A DNA stretch of 64,000 nt from Calvatia gigantea (taxonomy: Eukaryota; Basidiomycota; Agaricomycetes; Agaricales; Lycoperdaceae). Within the stretch, counting starts at the first letter, position 1. Every line of letters begins with the position of its first letter. A program made the position numbers and the translations under genes. The stretch covers positions 1,798,001-1,862,000 of the forward strand of contig JACAAK010000006.1 of the NCBI GenBank assembly GCA_025093985.1, read 5' to 3'. Under the pieces are notes generated by a model. That model saw only the letters and a list, made by a program, of their open reading frames with translations, made no database searches and was not told where the DNA came from. Positions 42,293 through 54,131 of this stretch are shown piece after piece.

Positions 42293-43513
42293 GAGGCTCA
42301 CCTTGCAAGATCTGCGCGTCAGTCGCGAGACGTTACTTTCGTTACGACTCTGTAAAATCCCTCTGGCTGGGGCATACGGCGTGCACCGGACCCGCAGGGA
42401 AGGCGAAAGATCTGAATGTAAAATTTTGATTTCCAACCTTACGAAGTGTTTGGGCCTGAATCAAGCTATTCCTTCTCTTGGGCTAGGCTTGACTGGATTA
42501 TAATCCGAGCCCAGGAATCGTTATTTGCCTCAAATGAAAAAAAAAAAAACAAGACCTTAGTCCAGCATCGACGGGTCAGGAAAGGGTTGAGGTTGGAAGA
42601 TTACAACAATCATGTTCACGGTAAAAAAAAATAAAGAGACCGCTAATGGAAGGGGGTGGGGGTGGCGATTTCGGCAGGGCCAGGATGGCCTTTATTACTG
42701 GACCACGGAGTACTTGTCTCCTGTCAACCCAAGCCACTCACCTTATCTCCTTGGCCTGGTCGGCCTTGGTTATCTCTCGGATCCTTTGGCCAAAATCGTC
42801 CTGAAATTATATGACTGGCGATTGTACAAAGTTTGAATGTGTTGGGGGAAAGAGCTTGCGGACCTGAAGATAGTTATTAATTGGTTAGAGGGGGTGTGGA
42901 TAGTTGCTCCTATTTCAATACACGAAAACCTTGTCAGTTCGATTTTGGGAATTTTTGAGGGTTTCGTATCTTGAATGGCATCGTTGGATTGCTAAATTTA
43001 CTCCTGTTGTGGAGGTGTAAACCTGGAAAAACCTTTATTAGAAGTGTTACTGGTGTGGTTTGACTCGTGAGTACTTGAGTATTGAATCCTCATGGATACT
43101 CGTAGCTCCTCCTGCGTTGTAGTATCTCATATACTTTCAGCGCAGCCGGGTTTGTGATAATTCGTATCGCGCATATCAATAAGTTTCTGGCCGCATAATT
43201 AATCGCGTTGTCCGATTGGAACCTTGATTAGGACTAGCGGTCACCGGTCGACCAGTCATGTATGTGGGCGAGCACTTTGCGATTTTATCAAGCCTTTAAC
43301 TCAGCTACCAAAGGTAAGCGCGGACTCGGGGACTTGGCAAGGCTTCGAGGAACGCATTTTAGGGTAGCTTGTGCAAGTTGACGACGTGTGGTTTGGGCCT
43401 TTGGCCTGTCGTGTTCGAATCTCGAAATCAGGCAAAGTAAATAAGCGTGCAAAGGTTTGGTATGCTCTATTACTGCAGGAGAGAATGGGAAAAACAGTCG
43501 ACCACTAGAACTA
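42293..43513. other. Intergenic with a possible unrecognised small minus-strand gene
   Basis: Downstream of both the reductase and the minus-strand ATP18 gene. On the minus strand near 42725-42795, a stretch encoding DDFGQRIREITKADQAKE looks coding. It is preceded by TTTCAG and followed by GGTGAGT. A possible continuation, DKYSVVQ then stop, lies just downstream. I could not identify the family or the upstream exons. An A run at about 42537-42549 and a second T-rich/A-rich tract near 42620 are also present. Confidence 0.3.
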
Positions 43514-43825
43514 CTAATGCAGGGATTCCTTTGCGAGTTGGGCGGCGTAGGGGTTACGCGGGTCGTTGCGCCATTCAAGAGCTGAAATAGCGAGTCATTT
43601 TAGTGTCAAGTTCGACTTAAGATAACCAAGATGAGAGAATGCGTACAACGGACACCGCTATCCTGGGCCTTAGAAACAAGGATAGAGAGTGATTCCTCCA
43701 GCGACCATGAAGGGCCACAGGGGCTTAACGACCTATACAAGAGCAAGTGTAAGGATTTGCCATTTCTAAGGGAGCATGAAGAACTGTACAGGTGTGGGCC
43801 ACTTGCGGAGTCCGAGGAAGGCCAT
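43514..43825 (-). CDS. ATP18: Mitochondrial F1Fo ATP synthase subunit J (Atp18)
   Basis: Three short exons on the minus strand: 43825-43790, 43732-43656 and 43581-43514. The first encodes MAFLGLRKWPTP. The second encodes VVKPLWPFMVAGGITLY and, after one base is removed in CC, LVSKAQDS. The third encodes LEWRNDPRNPYAAQLAKE ending SLH. The NDPRNP motif near the C-terminus, the single transmembrane helix and the length of about 60 residues are those of Atp18, a small inner-membrane Fo subunit. Splice phases agree (12 codons, then phase 1, then CT plus 22 codons). Donor choice for the second intron (GTGTCC or GTTGTA) changes one or two residues. The gene is divergent from VPS11. Confidence 0.87.
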
Positions 43826-44060
43826 TGTTTTATTGTCTGGGCTTGTAGAGGCTGGTTTGCGTGAGGGGGTGGTGAGTGCAATAGGGGTGAGGGCGACGAG
43901 GTTCACTGGAGCTTAACGTTTGAACTTCGGGCAGGACCGTTTGCACAGGTTGTGGTAAGTTGTGGGAATTACTTTCCGCTTTTGGCGCGTCGGTACCAAC
44001 TTGCATCGGACATCAAACCGTAGCAGACGCAGTCTTGATTCTGTCCTCCCTCGTGATCAA

Positions 44061-47000
44061 ATGGCGGCGACTTTGCTGAATCTAGGCTGCGAATACGACT
44101 TCAAGGGCTTCAGACGTCTCTGGGACAGCTGCACCTGCTGTAAGTATCTTCCCATATCCCTGAACGTACGTGCAGACTTGAAGTATCTCGTCGTGAGTGT
44201 TGACCATATCCTTTTCCAGTGGCGACAATTTCCGTTCTTTGACGTTGTTCAAGTCAAGGATATTCATGACCTTGATAGTCCACCGGATATATTCAAGGTG
44301 CGTGGATCTTCATTCACACCCAGCGCAAACATTGACTTTCTTCCACCTTCAGGTTACACCAGAAATATCAACCGTGGTATCTTCTTCATCTGGAGTCCTC
44401 GTGGCGGATATTCATGGCAGCGTACACCTGCTCAACCGCGACTTTGAGCCAATCAACAGCTGGGTCGCCCATGTCGCTGGCCGAGTAACACATATGGTCG
44501 AACAGAAAGACGTTCTCATTACACTAGGCGTGCGCATATCCTATATCGGCTGCTTTTATCACTAAAACCAAGTACAGGAGGAAGATTCTATCCGGTCACC
44601 CCTTCTCAAGATCTGGGACATGCAGAACTTTGACGTGAAGACAGGCGCCCCTATCCTCTTACGCTCGACAAAAATCCAACTCAGCAATCGCCCACATCCT
44701 GTGAGTTTCCTCCATCTAGCATAGTGTGGTGATCTTGATATGCAATCCCCAGGTAACAACAGTCGCACTCTCTGCTACCCTCTCTCACCTTTCCATCGGC
44801 CTAGGCGATGGCACCGTGATCCTGTACCGACACCTCGACCAATCTCTCTCCACTTCCAATTCCCTCACCGCCTTGCCCAAAATCCGTACAATCCACGAGT
44901 CCCCCACCGAACCTATAACGGGCCTTGGATTCCGCGAACCTACAGGTGACAGCCTCAATCTTTACCTGTTTGTTGTGACAACGAATCGCGTATTGTGTTA
45001 TCAAGCCTCTGGGAAGGGAAGCGGCGGTACGCCGGTTGAAGTCGATGAAATTGGGACAGGGCTCGGATGTGCGAGTATGGACTGGAGAGGAAAGGACATC
45101 GTTGTTGCACGGGACGAAGCGATTTACGTGTGTAACACCGAAGGGAGAGGGAATTGTTGGGCGTACGAGGGTGAGTTCTCAACACTGTCTATTCGTAATT
45201 TTCACTGATTGTCAAGGAAGGCAGTAAATCATCTATTCACACTCACCTCAACTACCTAGTCATTGTATCGCCTCCGTTCATCCCGAGCGCGTCTGCTGCG
45301 TCTGCTACTGTCAGGAATTATGTAGCTCGCTCTGCTAATCCAAGCGAGACGGATATCACGAAAGTCACCGTGTTCGACCCTGAAAACAAGATTGTCGCGT
45401 ATTCTGGACCTTTCAGGCAGGGTGTAAGGGAGGTGATATCTCAGTGGGGTAATACTTATATCTTGACCACCGATGGGCATGTACGTTGTGCCTCACTTTC
45501 ATACAGAGGAAACGACTAATACTGTCATTAGTTACTGTGCCTCCAAGAAAAGAGCACCGCAGAGAAGCTCGACATGCTCTACCGCAAGGCATATTTCCCA
45601 CTCGCACTAAACGTGGCAAAGACCCAAAATCTTGACGCAGCGAGCGTTGCGGATATACATCGCCAATATGGCGATCATCTGTATTTGAAAGGCGATTATG
45701 ACGGTGCACTGCACCAATATGTGCACACTATTGGACATTTACAACCAAGCTATGTTATTCGCAAGGTACGGAATTACATCATATGCAATCCCCCCTCCCG
45801 ACTGACATTTATTAGTTCCTCGATGCCCAACGCATTCATAATCTCGTGACTTACCTCCAAGAACTTCACTCTCTCGGCCTTGCAAACTCGGAGCACACCA
45901 CTCTCCTTCTCAACACCTACACGAAGCTTAAAGATGTCACTCGTCTTGATAATTTTATTAAAACTGAATCTAAACGGAATGCGGATCTCACTTCGGGTGA
46001 ACTTCCATTTGACTTGGATACCGCGATCCGAGTTTGTCGGCAGGCGGGGTACTTTGAGCATGCTGCTTATCTGGCGAAGAAGTATGAACGTCACGAGGAT
46101 TATTTGAGGATTCAAATCGAGGATGCTGGAAATTTCAAGGACGCGGGTGCTTATTTGAGGAAGTTAGGGCCAGAAGCTGTGCGTATTTTTTCGTGACTGC
46201 AAATATGGGCGTATTCCTAATTCGGACACACGGGTTTTAGGCTGAAAGTAACCTAGCGAGGTATGGCAGGGCGATGCTACATAGCCTGCCAGAAGAGACA
46301 ACGCAACTCCTTATTGATCTTTGCACGACAACGGGATCACTTGCGGAGCCAGAGGAATCGACAACGCCAGTGACAAAGCAGCCTTCCGTGTCAACTTCAA
46401 CAACTGCACCTCCTTACCTCTCCTATCTCGCGTTAAATCGGAGTCAACCCACAACCTCGATTGCCTCGGACCCGGCACCTCCTTCTCCTTCCATCAAAAC
46501 AGTCCGACCTGAAAATCAATCGACATCGGGGACGTCCACTCCGCCGGCAATGACAGTGCCGACCGTTTCTACTGCCGCTGCTCCCGCTACGAAGCAACCA
46601 CAATCTGCATCTGCTGTTCAACAACCACAAGTTCAGCCTCAACCCGTGAAATTGCCTTCTCCGCGCGTATATTTCGCGCATTTCGTGGACCACATGGAGC
46701 AGTTCGTTGTATTCTTGGAGACAGTCGCTTACAGGCGGTATGGCCAGAGCATGGATGAAGGCTCTATCGCGGACAATATGGCCACACAACGCGTCCTTGG
46801 GCAGCCTGCGTCTCCTCAGGAGGAGGACGAAGATAAGGACGACCAGGTGGCCATTTGGGATACGTTGTTGGAGCTTTACCTGACTCTACCTGGCGCAACG
46901 CAGGGAGGAGTCGACAGGGAAAGGGAAGGAGAGCTGAAGGAAAAGGCGATGAAAATCCTAAGAAGCCAAACCTTGCCTTACGATCCTACACACGCGCTTA

Positions 47001-47881
47001 TAGTGTGCTCGACGCACGGCTTCACCGACGGCCTTGTTCTGCTCTGGGAGAGACTGGGGATGTATGAAGACGTTATCCGGTTTTGGATCGAGAAATCCAA
47101 GTTTGGAGATCCGAACGCGTCGGGGAGAGTTGTGGAAGGGCTGATGAAGTACGGAATGAACCAACCGCAGTTGTATCACCTCGTGTTAAGGTTCTTGACA
47201 TCCTCACCGGAGTTGCTGGCGAAGCACAGGGAAGATTTGAGAAGGATTCTTGAGCATGTTGAAAGGGAGGGAATCATGCCGCCGCTCGCTGTTGTACAAC
47301 TATTGAGTAGGAATGGGGTTGCAAGTGTGGGACTGGTAAAGGAGTGGTTGATGATGAGGATCAAGGAGAGTCGAGAAGAGATTGAGGATGTGAGCGCAGT
47401 TTCTTATTCCATTTGTAGATTATCTGCTGATTGGGACTCTAGGATAAGAACTTGATCAGGTCGTATAGACTCGAGACGGCGGAAAAGTTGAAGCAGGTAG
47501 AGGAGTTGGCAGATGTGGAGCATCCGAAGGTGTTCCATGTCACGAGGTGTGCGATATGCAACGGCCAGCTTGACCTACCTGCAGTCCACTTCATGTGTAA
47601 TCATAGCTATCATCAAAGGTGAGCGAATGTGCCTTTATTTGCACAGAATTGAGTGTTAACTTCTCATCTTACTTCCCAGATGTATCCAGGAACATGACGA
47701 AGAGTGTCCGAATTGCGCGAGGGAACATGGCGTCATCAGGGAGATTAGGAGGAATAATGAGAAGCTTGCGGACCAACATGACGTATTCCTTGCCGAGGTG
47801 CAAGAGAGAGGATTTGAGGCTGTTGCTTCTGCTTTTAATCGGGGTCTTCTAAATATGCCGAGGACGGGGGAGATAGTTTAA
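44061..47881 (+). CDS. VPS11: VPS11, HOPS/CORVET core subunit
   Basis: From WRQFPFFDVVQVKD onward the model reads cleanly through about eleven exons. An N-terminal beta-propeller (SSGVLVADIHGSVHLLNRDF, then LSIGLGDGTVILYRHLD) is followed by an alpha-solenoid (KAYFPLALNVAK, then LYLKGDYDGALHQY). A low-complexity Ser/Pro/Thr/Ala insertion of about 110 residues precedes YFAHFVDHMEQFVVFLE. A C-terminal RING-H2 (CAICNGQL, CNHSYHQRC, CPNC) completes the protein. VPS11 is a scaffold of HOPS and CORVET, which tether endosomes and vacuoles and work with R-SNAREs such as the VAMP7-like protein here. The 5' end is unresolved: the exon ending ACAGCTGCACCTGCT before the intron has no in-frame ATG. The start at 44061 is therefore a provisional choice that needs one base fewer in exon 1. 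The stop is at 47879-47881. Confidence 0.92.
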
Positions 47882-48081
47882 TTATCCTCAGCGGGTCCTA
47901 TTCACGCTCGTAGGCCAGTTCTGGTGGCACGGCATGTCTTTTGCTGGTAATTGGATGGGTCAGCGCCTATTCACACAGACGTCACATTGCAGACCACTAC
48001 AGGACATTTTGACTTCCCAGTTCTCTATTCTTTCGTTGGACCTTAGCATGTTACAGGACTAGGATCTAGTTTATTACAACC

Positions 48082-49824
48082 CTATGAAGTTTCCCATAAC
48101 AAATCATTTATTGGTATATCCAATTGCTTCGCCAATAGTAAAGCAACATCCTGTGAAATGGCGCATTTGAACATCAGAGGACCATCAATCCTATCAGGCT
48201 GTGAAGTCCGACGAAGGAGGTGCATCGAAGCAAGTTCCATAACCTAACCTTGGATATTAGGACTAGCTGTCACTCGTGGTTGACTGCGAACGTACCGCGT
48301 TAGACACTGCAACTCTACTAATCTCCATATCCGTATATTCTCCCGGGATCGTAAACTCAGGTGCGGGAAGTCGCGAGTCGACGTCGTTTTCCTCTAACAG
48401 TGCACCCAGCATGGCAATCATGCGATCAATTGGGAATGGGCTTGGACCGAGGAGATGTTGTGGGACCTAATTTTGCCGTCAGCAGATTCTCAGGGAGGGA
48501 ATAAGAAATAAGAAATACCTTAGACGGTCCCTTCGTCTTACTCTGAGCCTTGACGTTTCTCCGTCTCCTTTTTTTCTCATCCAAGCCTCGACCAAACATA
48601 CGCAAATCTGATTTTGCAGGGTTCGTCGAAGCGATGTAGGATGCTACCAGTATGAACTTGGACATTCGAGGTAACATAGATAAACCAGCCGTATCCTGTT
48701 GGTGTTGCGCATTGCCTGCGTTTCCGGTTTTGGCAATAGGTGCATGGAATTGATCGAAAGCCTGTTCGAGGACATTTGAGTCGGGTTCGTTAGCAGCCGC
48801 CCAGTCTGTCGCGTTGGTAAGGCGAGGGTGGAGGGATTCGAGAGCGTTGGTGATTGTTGGATTGAATATACGAATAAGCCGGAGACGGACATCTTCTGAG
48901 GAGACCACAAATTCTCCTTCTGAGGAAGAAGGGGAGGACAGGATAGGTTTCACGAATCCGGGCCAGCGCGCGGCAGCAATATACGCCAGTTCATCGATAT
49001 CGTGGGTAAATGGGAAGCAGACCTCGCAGATCATGGTAATGTAGTGCGCGTAGAGCTGGCTGAGGGAAGGGTTATAACAGTGAGCATATTTTGATGAGCC
49101 AGCGGCCTTTTGAGAAATCGAGGTAAAGCGGGAGGAGAGTGTTTGGATGATGTCTGGCAGTGAGGGATCGGTAAATTTGGTAAGTTCTTTTGGAAGGGGG
49201 ATACAACGGACCGGATTTGGAGAGAGGTTTCACGTCGATATAGTAAGGCTCGAGTGCGGCGCCAATTGTTGGTTTGAGATCTTGCCATTGGATTTGCGAC
49301 AAGAAGATAACAGTGACTTCAATCTGACTCTGTTCCCGCCGTTGTCAGCGCTGGAGTTCATGAAAAAGGGAATGACCCACTAGTTCATTGAGGCGCGTTA
49401 GAGGTATAATGGAGTGAGGAAGCTTGTCTTTGAGTTTATGGGCCTGCTCGATGCAGATAACCAACCGAGCATCTCTTGGCGATTCCCTGCGTTTTCTGGA
49501 GTAGATGTACCGGAGGCCATGCAAAAAAGCGTCCCAACTGTCATTCCATCGTTCAGTCGCTTCCCCTGTTGGTAATGAGTTCAAAACAGTATCAAACAGC
49601 AGTCTCTGGGTAAAACAAGTGGTAGCATCGAGACGGACGCTGAGGATATCAAAGTCGCCAGATGGTTCAAGGTTTTTACATTCTGAGATCGTAGTTTTGA
49701 CAACACAGGAAGTCGTCCGGGGTGCAATGGGATCATAGATAAAGATGAAGGACGGTGGATGAGTCGAGATCAGAGTAGATAGCTCTTCGACAAAGTCCTG
49801 ATAAACAGAGATCGGTGCGTCCAT
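48082..49824 (-). CDS. ORC5: Origin recognition complex subunit 5
   Basis: Start MDAPISVYQDFVEEL at 49824. The AAA+-like N-terminal half has FIFIYDPIAPRTT in the P-loop position, without a GxxGxGK motif. It then has SVRLDATTCFTQRLLFDTVL, RLVICIEQAHKL (sensor/Walker B-like) and VTVIFLSQIQW. The C-terminal ORC5 domain has TDIDELAYIAAARWPGF-like helices, then RMSKFILVASYIASTNPAKS (the conserved ORC5 SKF..AS..AS.N motif) and a final exon ending NDLLWETS. ORC marks replication origins. The joint before ELTKFTDPSLPD needs one base fewer in a run of five C on the coding strand (49196-49200). Three ACGCGT boxes lie directly upstream. Confidence 0.92.
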
Positions 49825-50489
49825 TACGCGTTTTTCACGGGTCGTTACGCGTCTTTGATCATGTACTTCTGACGCAAGTGTTCGACGCGTCAGTTAGGAG
49901 TCCGATCTGGATATTGCGTGGGATACCGAGTCAGATGTACGCGTTGCTCCAGAGAAGATCCCTCGACACTGACATGACCAAACAGGATACAGTTTGATGG
50001 AAAATTCCCTAAGTTTGAATGTTTGTGGATATTCCAGATGGTTCCCCGGCCAAGTGGGAAAGGACTTAGCTGACCTGAATACAAACAAAAGACTGGCAAC
50101 ATGGAAACGAGATTCATGAATGTTTGGTACTGTCTACTGATCCAAATATGATCCCGACCCCTCTCAGAGCCGCCGTCCCTGAACATAAGCCAGCCCATCC
50201 TCCAACACTCCTCCACAACACAGGTATGTTTTTGTGAAAAGTCCTTCCAGGAGGACCATAGGCTTACATCAAGAATCCCCTATAGCCCAAGCACACCCGA
50301 TCAACAAGTCAAACCAAGGCTTCCAGCCGTGATCGTGGATCACCTTCTGCTTCGCGTCGGCAACGGAGCACCAAGGCGACCACATTGCGACATATCTCAT
50401 TGATTGAGACAACTCGCCGGGAAACGTACAGACAATTGTTTTGAGCGCTCTTTGGCCCGGTCAACCATTATTGCTTCTGGTCGTCTAGG
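49825..50489. promoter_or_regulatory. Bidirectional promoter of ORC5 and the F-box/WD40 gene
   Basis: 665 bp between divergent starts. The ORC5-proximal 66 bp contain three ACGCGT boxes, listed separately. The minus frame at 49890-50216 shows no recognisable protein. No other gene is visible. Confidence 0.5.
49826..49890. promoter_or_regulatory. ORC5: Three MCB (ACGCGT) boxes upstream of ORC5
   Basis: ACGCGT occurs at 49826-49831, 49847-49852 and 49885-49890, ending 2, 23 and 61 bp from the ORC5 ATG. ACGCGT is the MluI cell-cycle box bound by MBF (Mbp1/Swi6, Res/Cdc10) to drive G1/S genes, including replication factors. Three copies in 65 bp of palindromic sequence are unlikely by chance. 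The nearest copy is so close to the ATG that it probably sits in the 5' UTR or at the start site. Confidence 0.65.
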
Positions 50490-53400
50490 ATGCCAACGAC
50501 TGCACCGTCGGACTCTTCAACCCGTATTTCACGCTCGACACAGTCACGAAGGTCTCTCCAACCTGGCGACCTTCTAAGTCCAATCAAACCACGTGCATCT
50601 TCCACAGTTTCGTCACTAGCAAGTGGCAGCACTACAGTTAGGTCAGGGCTCAAGACACCCTCAAAACCAAAAGATGGAGTGCCGAAGCCACCACTATCCG
50701 CCTCCTCAAGTCGGATATTGAAATACACACCCTCCCTTTCATCACGACGAATTTCGGCACCTATCCAATCCCTTCCTCACACCGACCCAGCAAATTCTAC
50801 CCCTGCACAGCCAACCAGGCAGAATAGTGCACCTGCAAAAGCACCGGGATCTGTGGCAGGTTCCCATAGAATGGCTCGAACAACCTCTATGTTCTCTCCT
50901 AAGGCCGGAAAATTTATCCTAGAGCCGCTACAAGCTACTCCAGAAACCTCTCCTTCTCGGCCGCGAGTTGTATCAATGACCCCACCTCGCACAAGCGTTG
51001 CAGAAAGTGTTGCAGCTACACCAACCTCAGCCTCAGTCGCCAAGTCCCCTTCCGCTTTGTCAATGCTTTCCCCCTCCACCGCTATCAATTTGCCTTCACC
51101 GACTCCTAAGACCAAATTAAAATTACAAGGAAGCACAACTACCCCAAAGAATACCCCACCTAGAATGAAGAAACTCGACGCATCACCGGCAAATACACCT
51201 TCAAAAGCGTCTTCCAAGATGCCTCGATCGGTTCAGAAGAATGGTCGGAATGTGTCCGATCCGGTCACGCTTCTGAGCAGGACTTCGATGGACTCTGATG
51301 TGACCGAGGATAGTCTGAATAAGGCACTGTCGATCTGGGAAGAAGAGGATGGCATCGATTTATTGACGGATGCCAACGACGTCGATGTCGATGAGGAGGT
51401 GGACATTCCATGCTGATGCTTTGGTTCCTGCAAGCTGATGATCCCATCTCCTAGATGAGCTCAAGCCTGAACCAAATCCTCTTGATGCATACTCGCAAAA
51501 TTCTCAATTATAAACGCCTATTGGAACATTCTCAGGCTTCAGCAGCGGCACAGCTTCATGCGTTACAAGCTGAGGTACGTATGCTCAGAGAACAGACAGG
51601 TTCATATGAAGGTTACAACGCCCAACTTCAACTGGCTCCTGATCCCGAAAAATTCTGTATCTGCGGTGGTAAGAAGCGCAAAGGCTTTTGGAGCGGTTAT
51701 CGGGATGACGGGGAAGACGATGATGGAGACATTGACCTTGCCAAAGCCTTGCGGGGTGATGGGAAAGGCTCTTTCGACGAGAGGGAAGTCAGGAAGGTTT
51801 TACGCGGTTTGAGTCGGGACGCTCGAATGAGATTGATTGCTGTCATTCTTCAATGTAAGTCTTCTTGAACTTCGAGTGTCCCAACGCTGACGGCGTCGTT
51901 GGGTTCGGACAGCATGTCTCCCTGGTGACATTCCCCTTCAAATTCTTCTGTTGGAGAAATACATGCGCTCTACGTTTGATATCATGACTCATCTCTCTCC
52001 TGATATTGCATTCCGGATCCTGAAGGAACTGAGTGTAACAGAGCTGCTGCGGCTTGAACTTGTATGTTCATATACTCCCTCCGACTTTTTTGTGCTGATA
52101 TCTTTCCAGGTATCCAAAAAATGGCAAGGCATGGTCCACCATCCAGCAATTTGGAGGTATCACTGCCTGCGCATCACTGCCACAGACCCCTCGCCACTCA
52201 AGCCGCCAGTTGAACCCGAAGGCTGGTAAGATCAAAATCGGCTTCCCTTAGATACAACCTAACCAGTCTTTGCAGGGAACCTCTATACCGTTCTCTCCAT
52301 CATCGGGAATCTAACTTCCACCATGGACTTCCTCAATCAATCCGATTCTTGAATGGGCACACTAACTTCTGCACGACCCTCCTATTGCGCGGGAAACGCC
52401 TGATCAGCGGAAGTTATGACGAGACCATTCGATTCTGGGACGTTGAGACGGGTGAGATGAAGAAGTGTTTGCAAGTCAAGAAACCTGTCAGTTGTGTTGA
52501 TTTCTTGGCTGAAGAGGGTGCGTCCTCTCCTTGCATATCTATCAGATAATATACTGAGAAGGGCTTCAGAGGTTTTCGTCGTTGGTTTCCATGACGTTGG
52601 GTGAGTAATTCTAAAATGCGATAATCTAATCTATACTAATGCCCCGTCAGGCGCGTTCATCTGTTCTCCTCTTTAACTTTCACACCGCTGCAACAACTCG
52701 CTGGTCATCTCAACGGCATCCGTGCCGTCGCTCTCTCTTCCAAGAACCTCGTATCGGCAGGCGCTGACAAGGCTCTTGTGTGCTGGGACTGGCGTGCTGG
52801 AACGAAGATCGTGCGATTTGGTCAGCAGACGACGATCAACATTGGCGTTCAGATTATCGCTGGCGGCACTCCAGAGGAAGGAGAAAGGGTTGTCGGTGTT
52901 ACGATTGATGGCATCGTCAGGGTGTTTTCCATTAGTAATACCTTTGTTCTCCTTGAGTGGGCGTAGCTGACCATGTTCTGGTAGAACGCAGAGAGATGAT
53001 CTCACAGTTCAAGCTTTCTGAACTTGGGGCTGGTGATCCGGTGCTCAATGCGAAGCTTCACAACGTTGGTTCCGCGCCGAATAATATGCTGCAATGGTTT
53101 GCGGCAAAAGGTACACAAATGACTGTAAGTGACTCGTGAAAGTACACTAGATTCACTCACGCAGTTTGCCCCATAGTGTGCCACGAAGTCCGTGATTATG
53201 CATCTTCAATGGCAAGAAGGCGAAGAAAAGCCAACTGCGGCCACAAGTCCAAAGCTCGGAGCAAGCACATCGTCCATTTCCTCTCGTATCCGCACCTCCT
53301 CTGCAATCTCCACTCCACAGCGCCGAACCTCCCTTGCGTCACCTTCACCCCTACCTTCTATCAGCAGCAATAAACGCTTGAGCATGGGCATTAACTCCGC

Positions 53401-54131
53401 TCGAACCTCCCTTTCCCCACTCAGTCCATCCCCGAGAACTTCGACTCCTGGTCCCCTATTCCCTATTCATTTCGGTAGAGCCGCAATATTGACCGCCCCG
53501 CCCAAGTTGGTGGCGATTGTTGAGACTCCAGATGTTGCCGTAGGAGCGGTGGACCCAAGGAAGAGGAGGGTCGTCACTGCGACGAGATTCAGCTCCCGTG
53601 CCGGTGCTGACAGGAGAATTTTCGTATCCACGCATAGGGATAAGGAGCAGGCCGAGCTCACTTGCACAAAATGGCGTCAATGAGGATGGTGAGTTGGACG
53701 AAGGCGAGAATACAAAAACCAATGGGAATGTAGCGGCGCAAGAGGAGAACGAAGATGACGCCAAGGTGGATATTGATACTGATGTCACGGGCCTGGCGGG
53801 TGCTTGGGCTGCGCTAGCGCACACCAATGGGAACTTGAGTTCCGCGGTTAAGGGGCTGAAGGGAGAGGTTCCTGTTAAGTTCACAGGACTCGCAACGCCA
53901 GAGAAGAACCCCATGTCAATGCAGTTGAGTCATGAGGAGGTTGTTGTGGGTTGCGCGGACGGCACAATTTAGTGAGTAGTTTGTTAAGTCTGTATTTTCT
54001 CCTGGCGCTAATCACTGTACAGCGTAATGAGCTTTGTGGGGTATGATTACAGGAAGGAGAGGAGTGCAGAGATGGAAGAGTATGTGCCCACTTCGGATGA
54101 GGAGGATGGAAGTGAGGAGAGCGAGAAGTAA
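50490..54131 (+). CDS. F-box/WD40 repeat protein (SCF substrate receptor)
   Basis: The first exon encodes about 300 disordered residues rich in Ser, Thr and Pro, with many SP/TP sites ([16 protein letters not shown] at the start). It splices (GAG|GTGGAC to CTCCTAG|ATGAGC) to a coiled coil ([19 protein letters not shown]) and a [15 protein letters not shown] motif. An F-box follows ([19 protein letters not shown], then [18 protein letters not shown]). WD40 repeats follow, with [41 protein letters not shown] and [11 protein letters not shown], then a further disordered insertion and an [16 protein letters not shown] blade. Such proteins link phosphorylated substrates to the SCF ubiquitin ligase through Skp1. 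A frame slip at 53668-53671 (AAAA) is fixed by one base fewer. I join the Ser-rich exon and the F-box part into one gene because the splice phase fits and the frame otherwise starts without context. Confidence 0.9.

Noticed and set aside
43395..43430. tRNA B-box-like string (GTTCGAATC)
   Set aside because: No A box at the right distance and no cloverleaf could be drawn.
45774..46115. 113-codon minus-strand frame within VPS11
   Set aside because: Antisense shadow of a well-conserved exon with no motif of its own.
46433..46789. 118-codon minus-strand frame rich in Arg and Cys
   Set aside because: Complement of the low-complexity insertion in VPS11; the composition follows from the sense strand.
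50777..51217. 146-codon minus-strand frame
   Set aside because: Antisense of the Ser/Pro-rich first exon of the F-box/WD40 gene.
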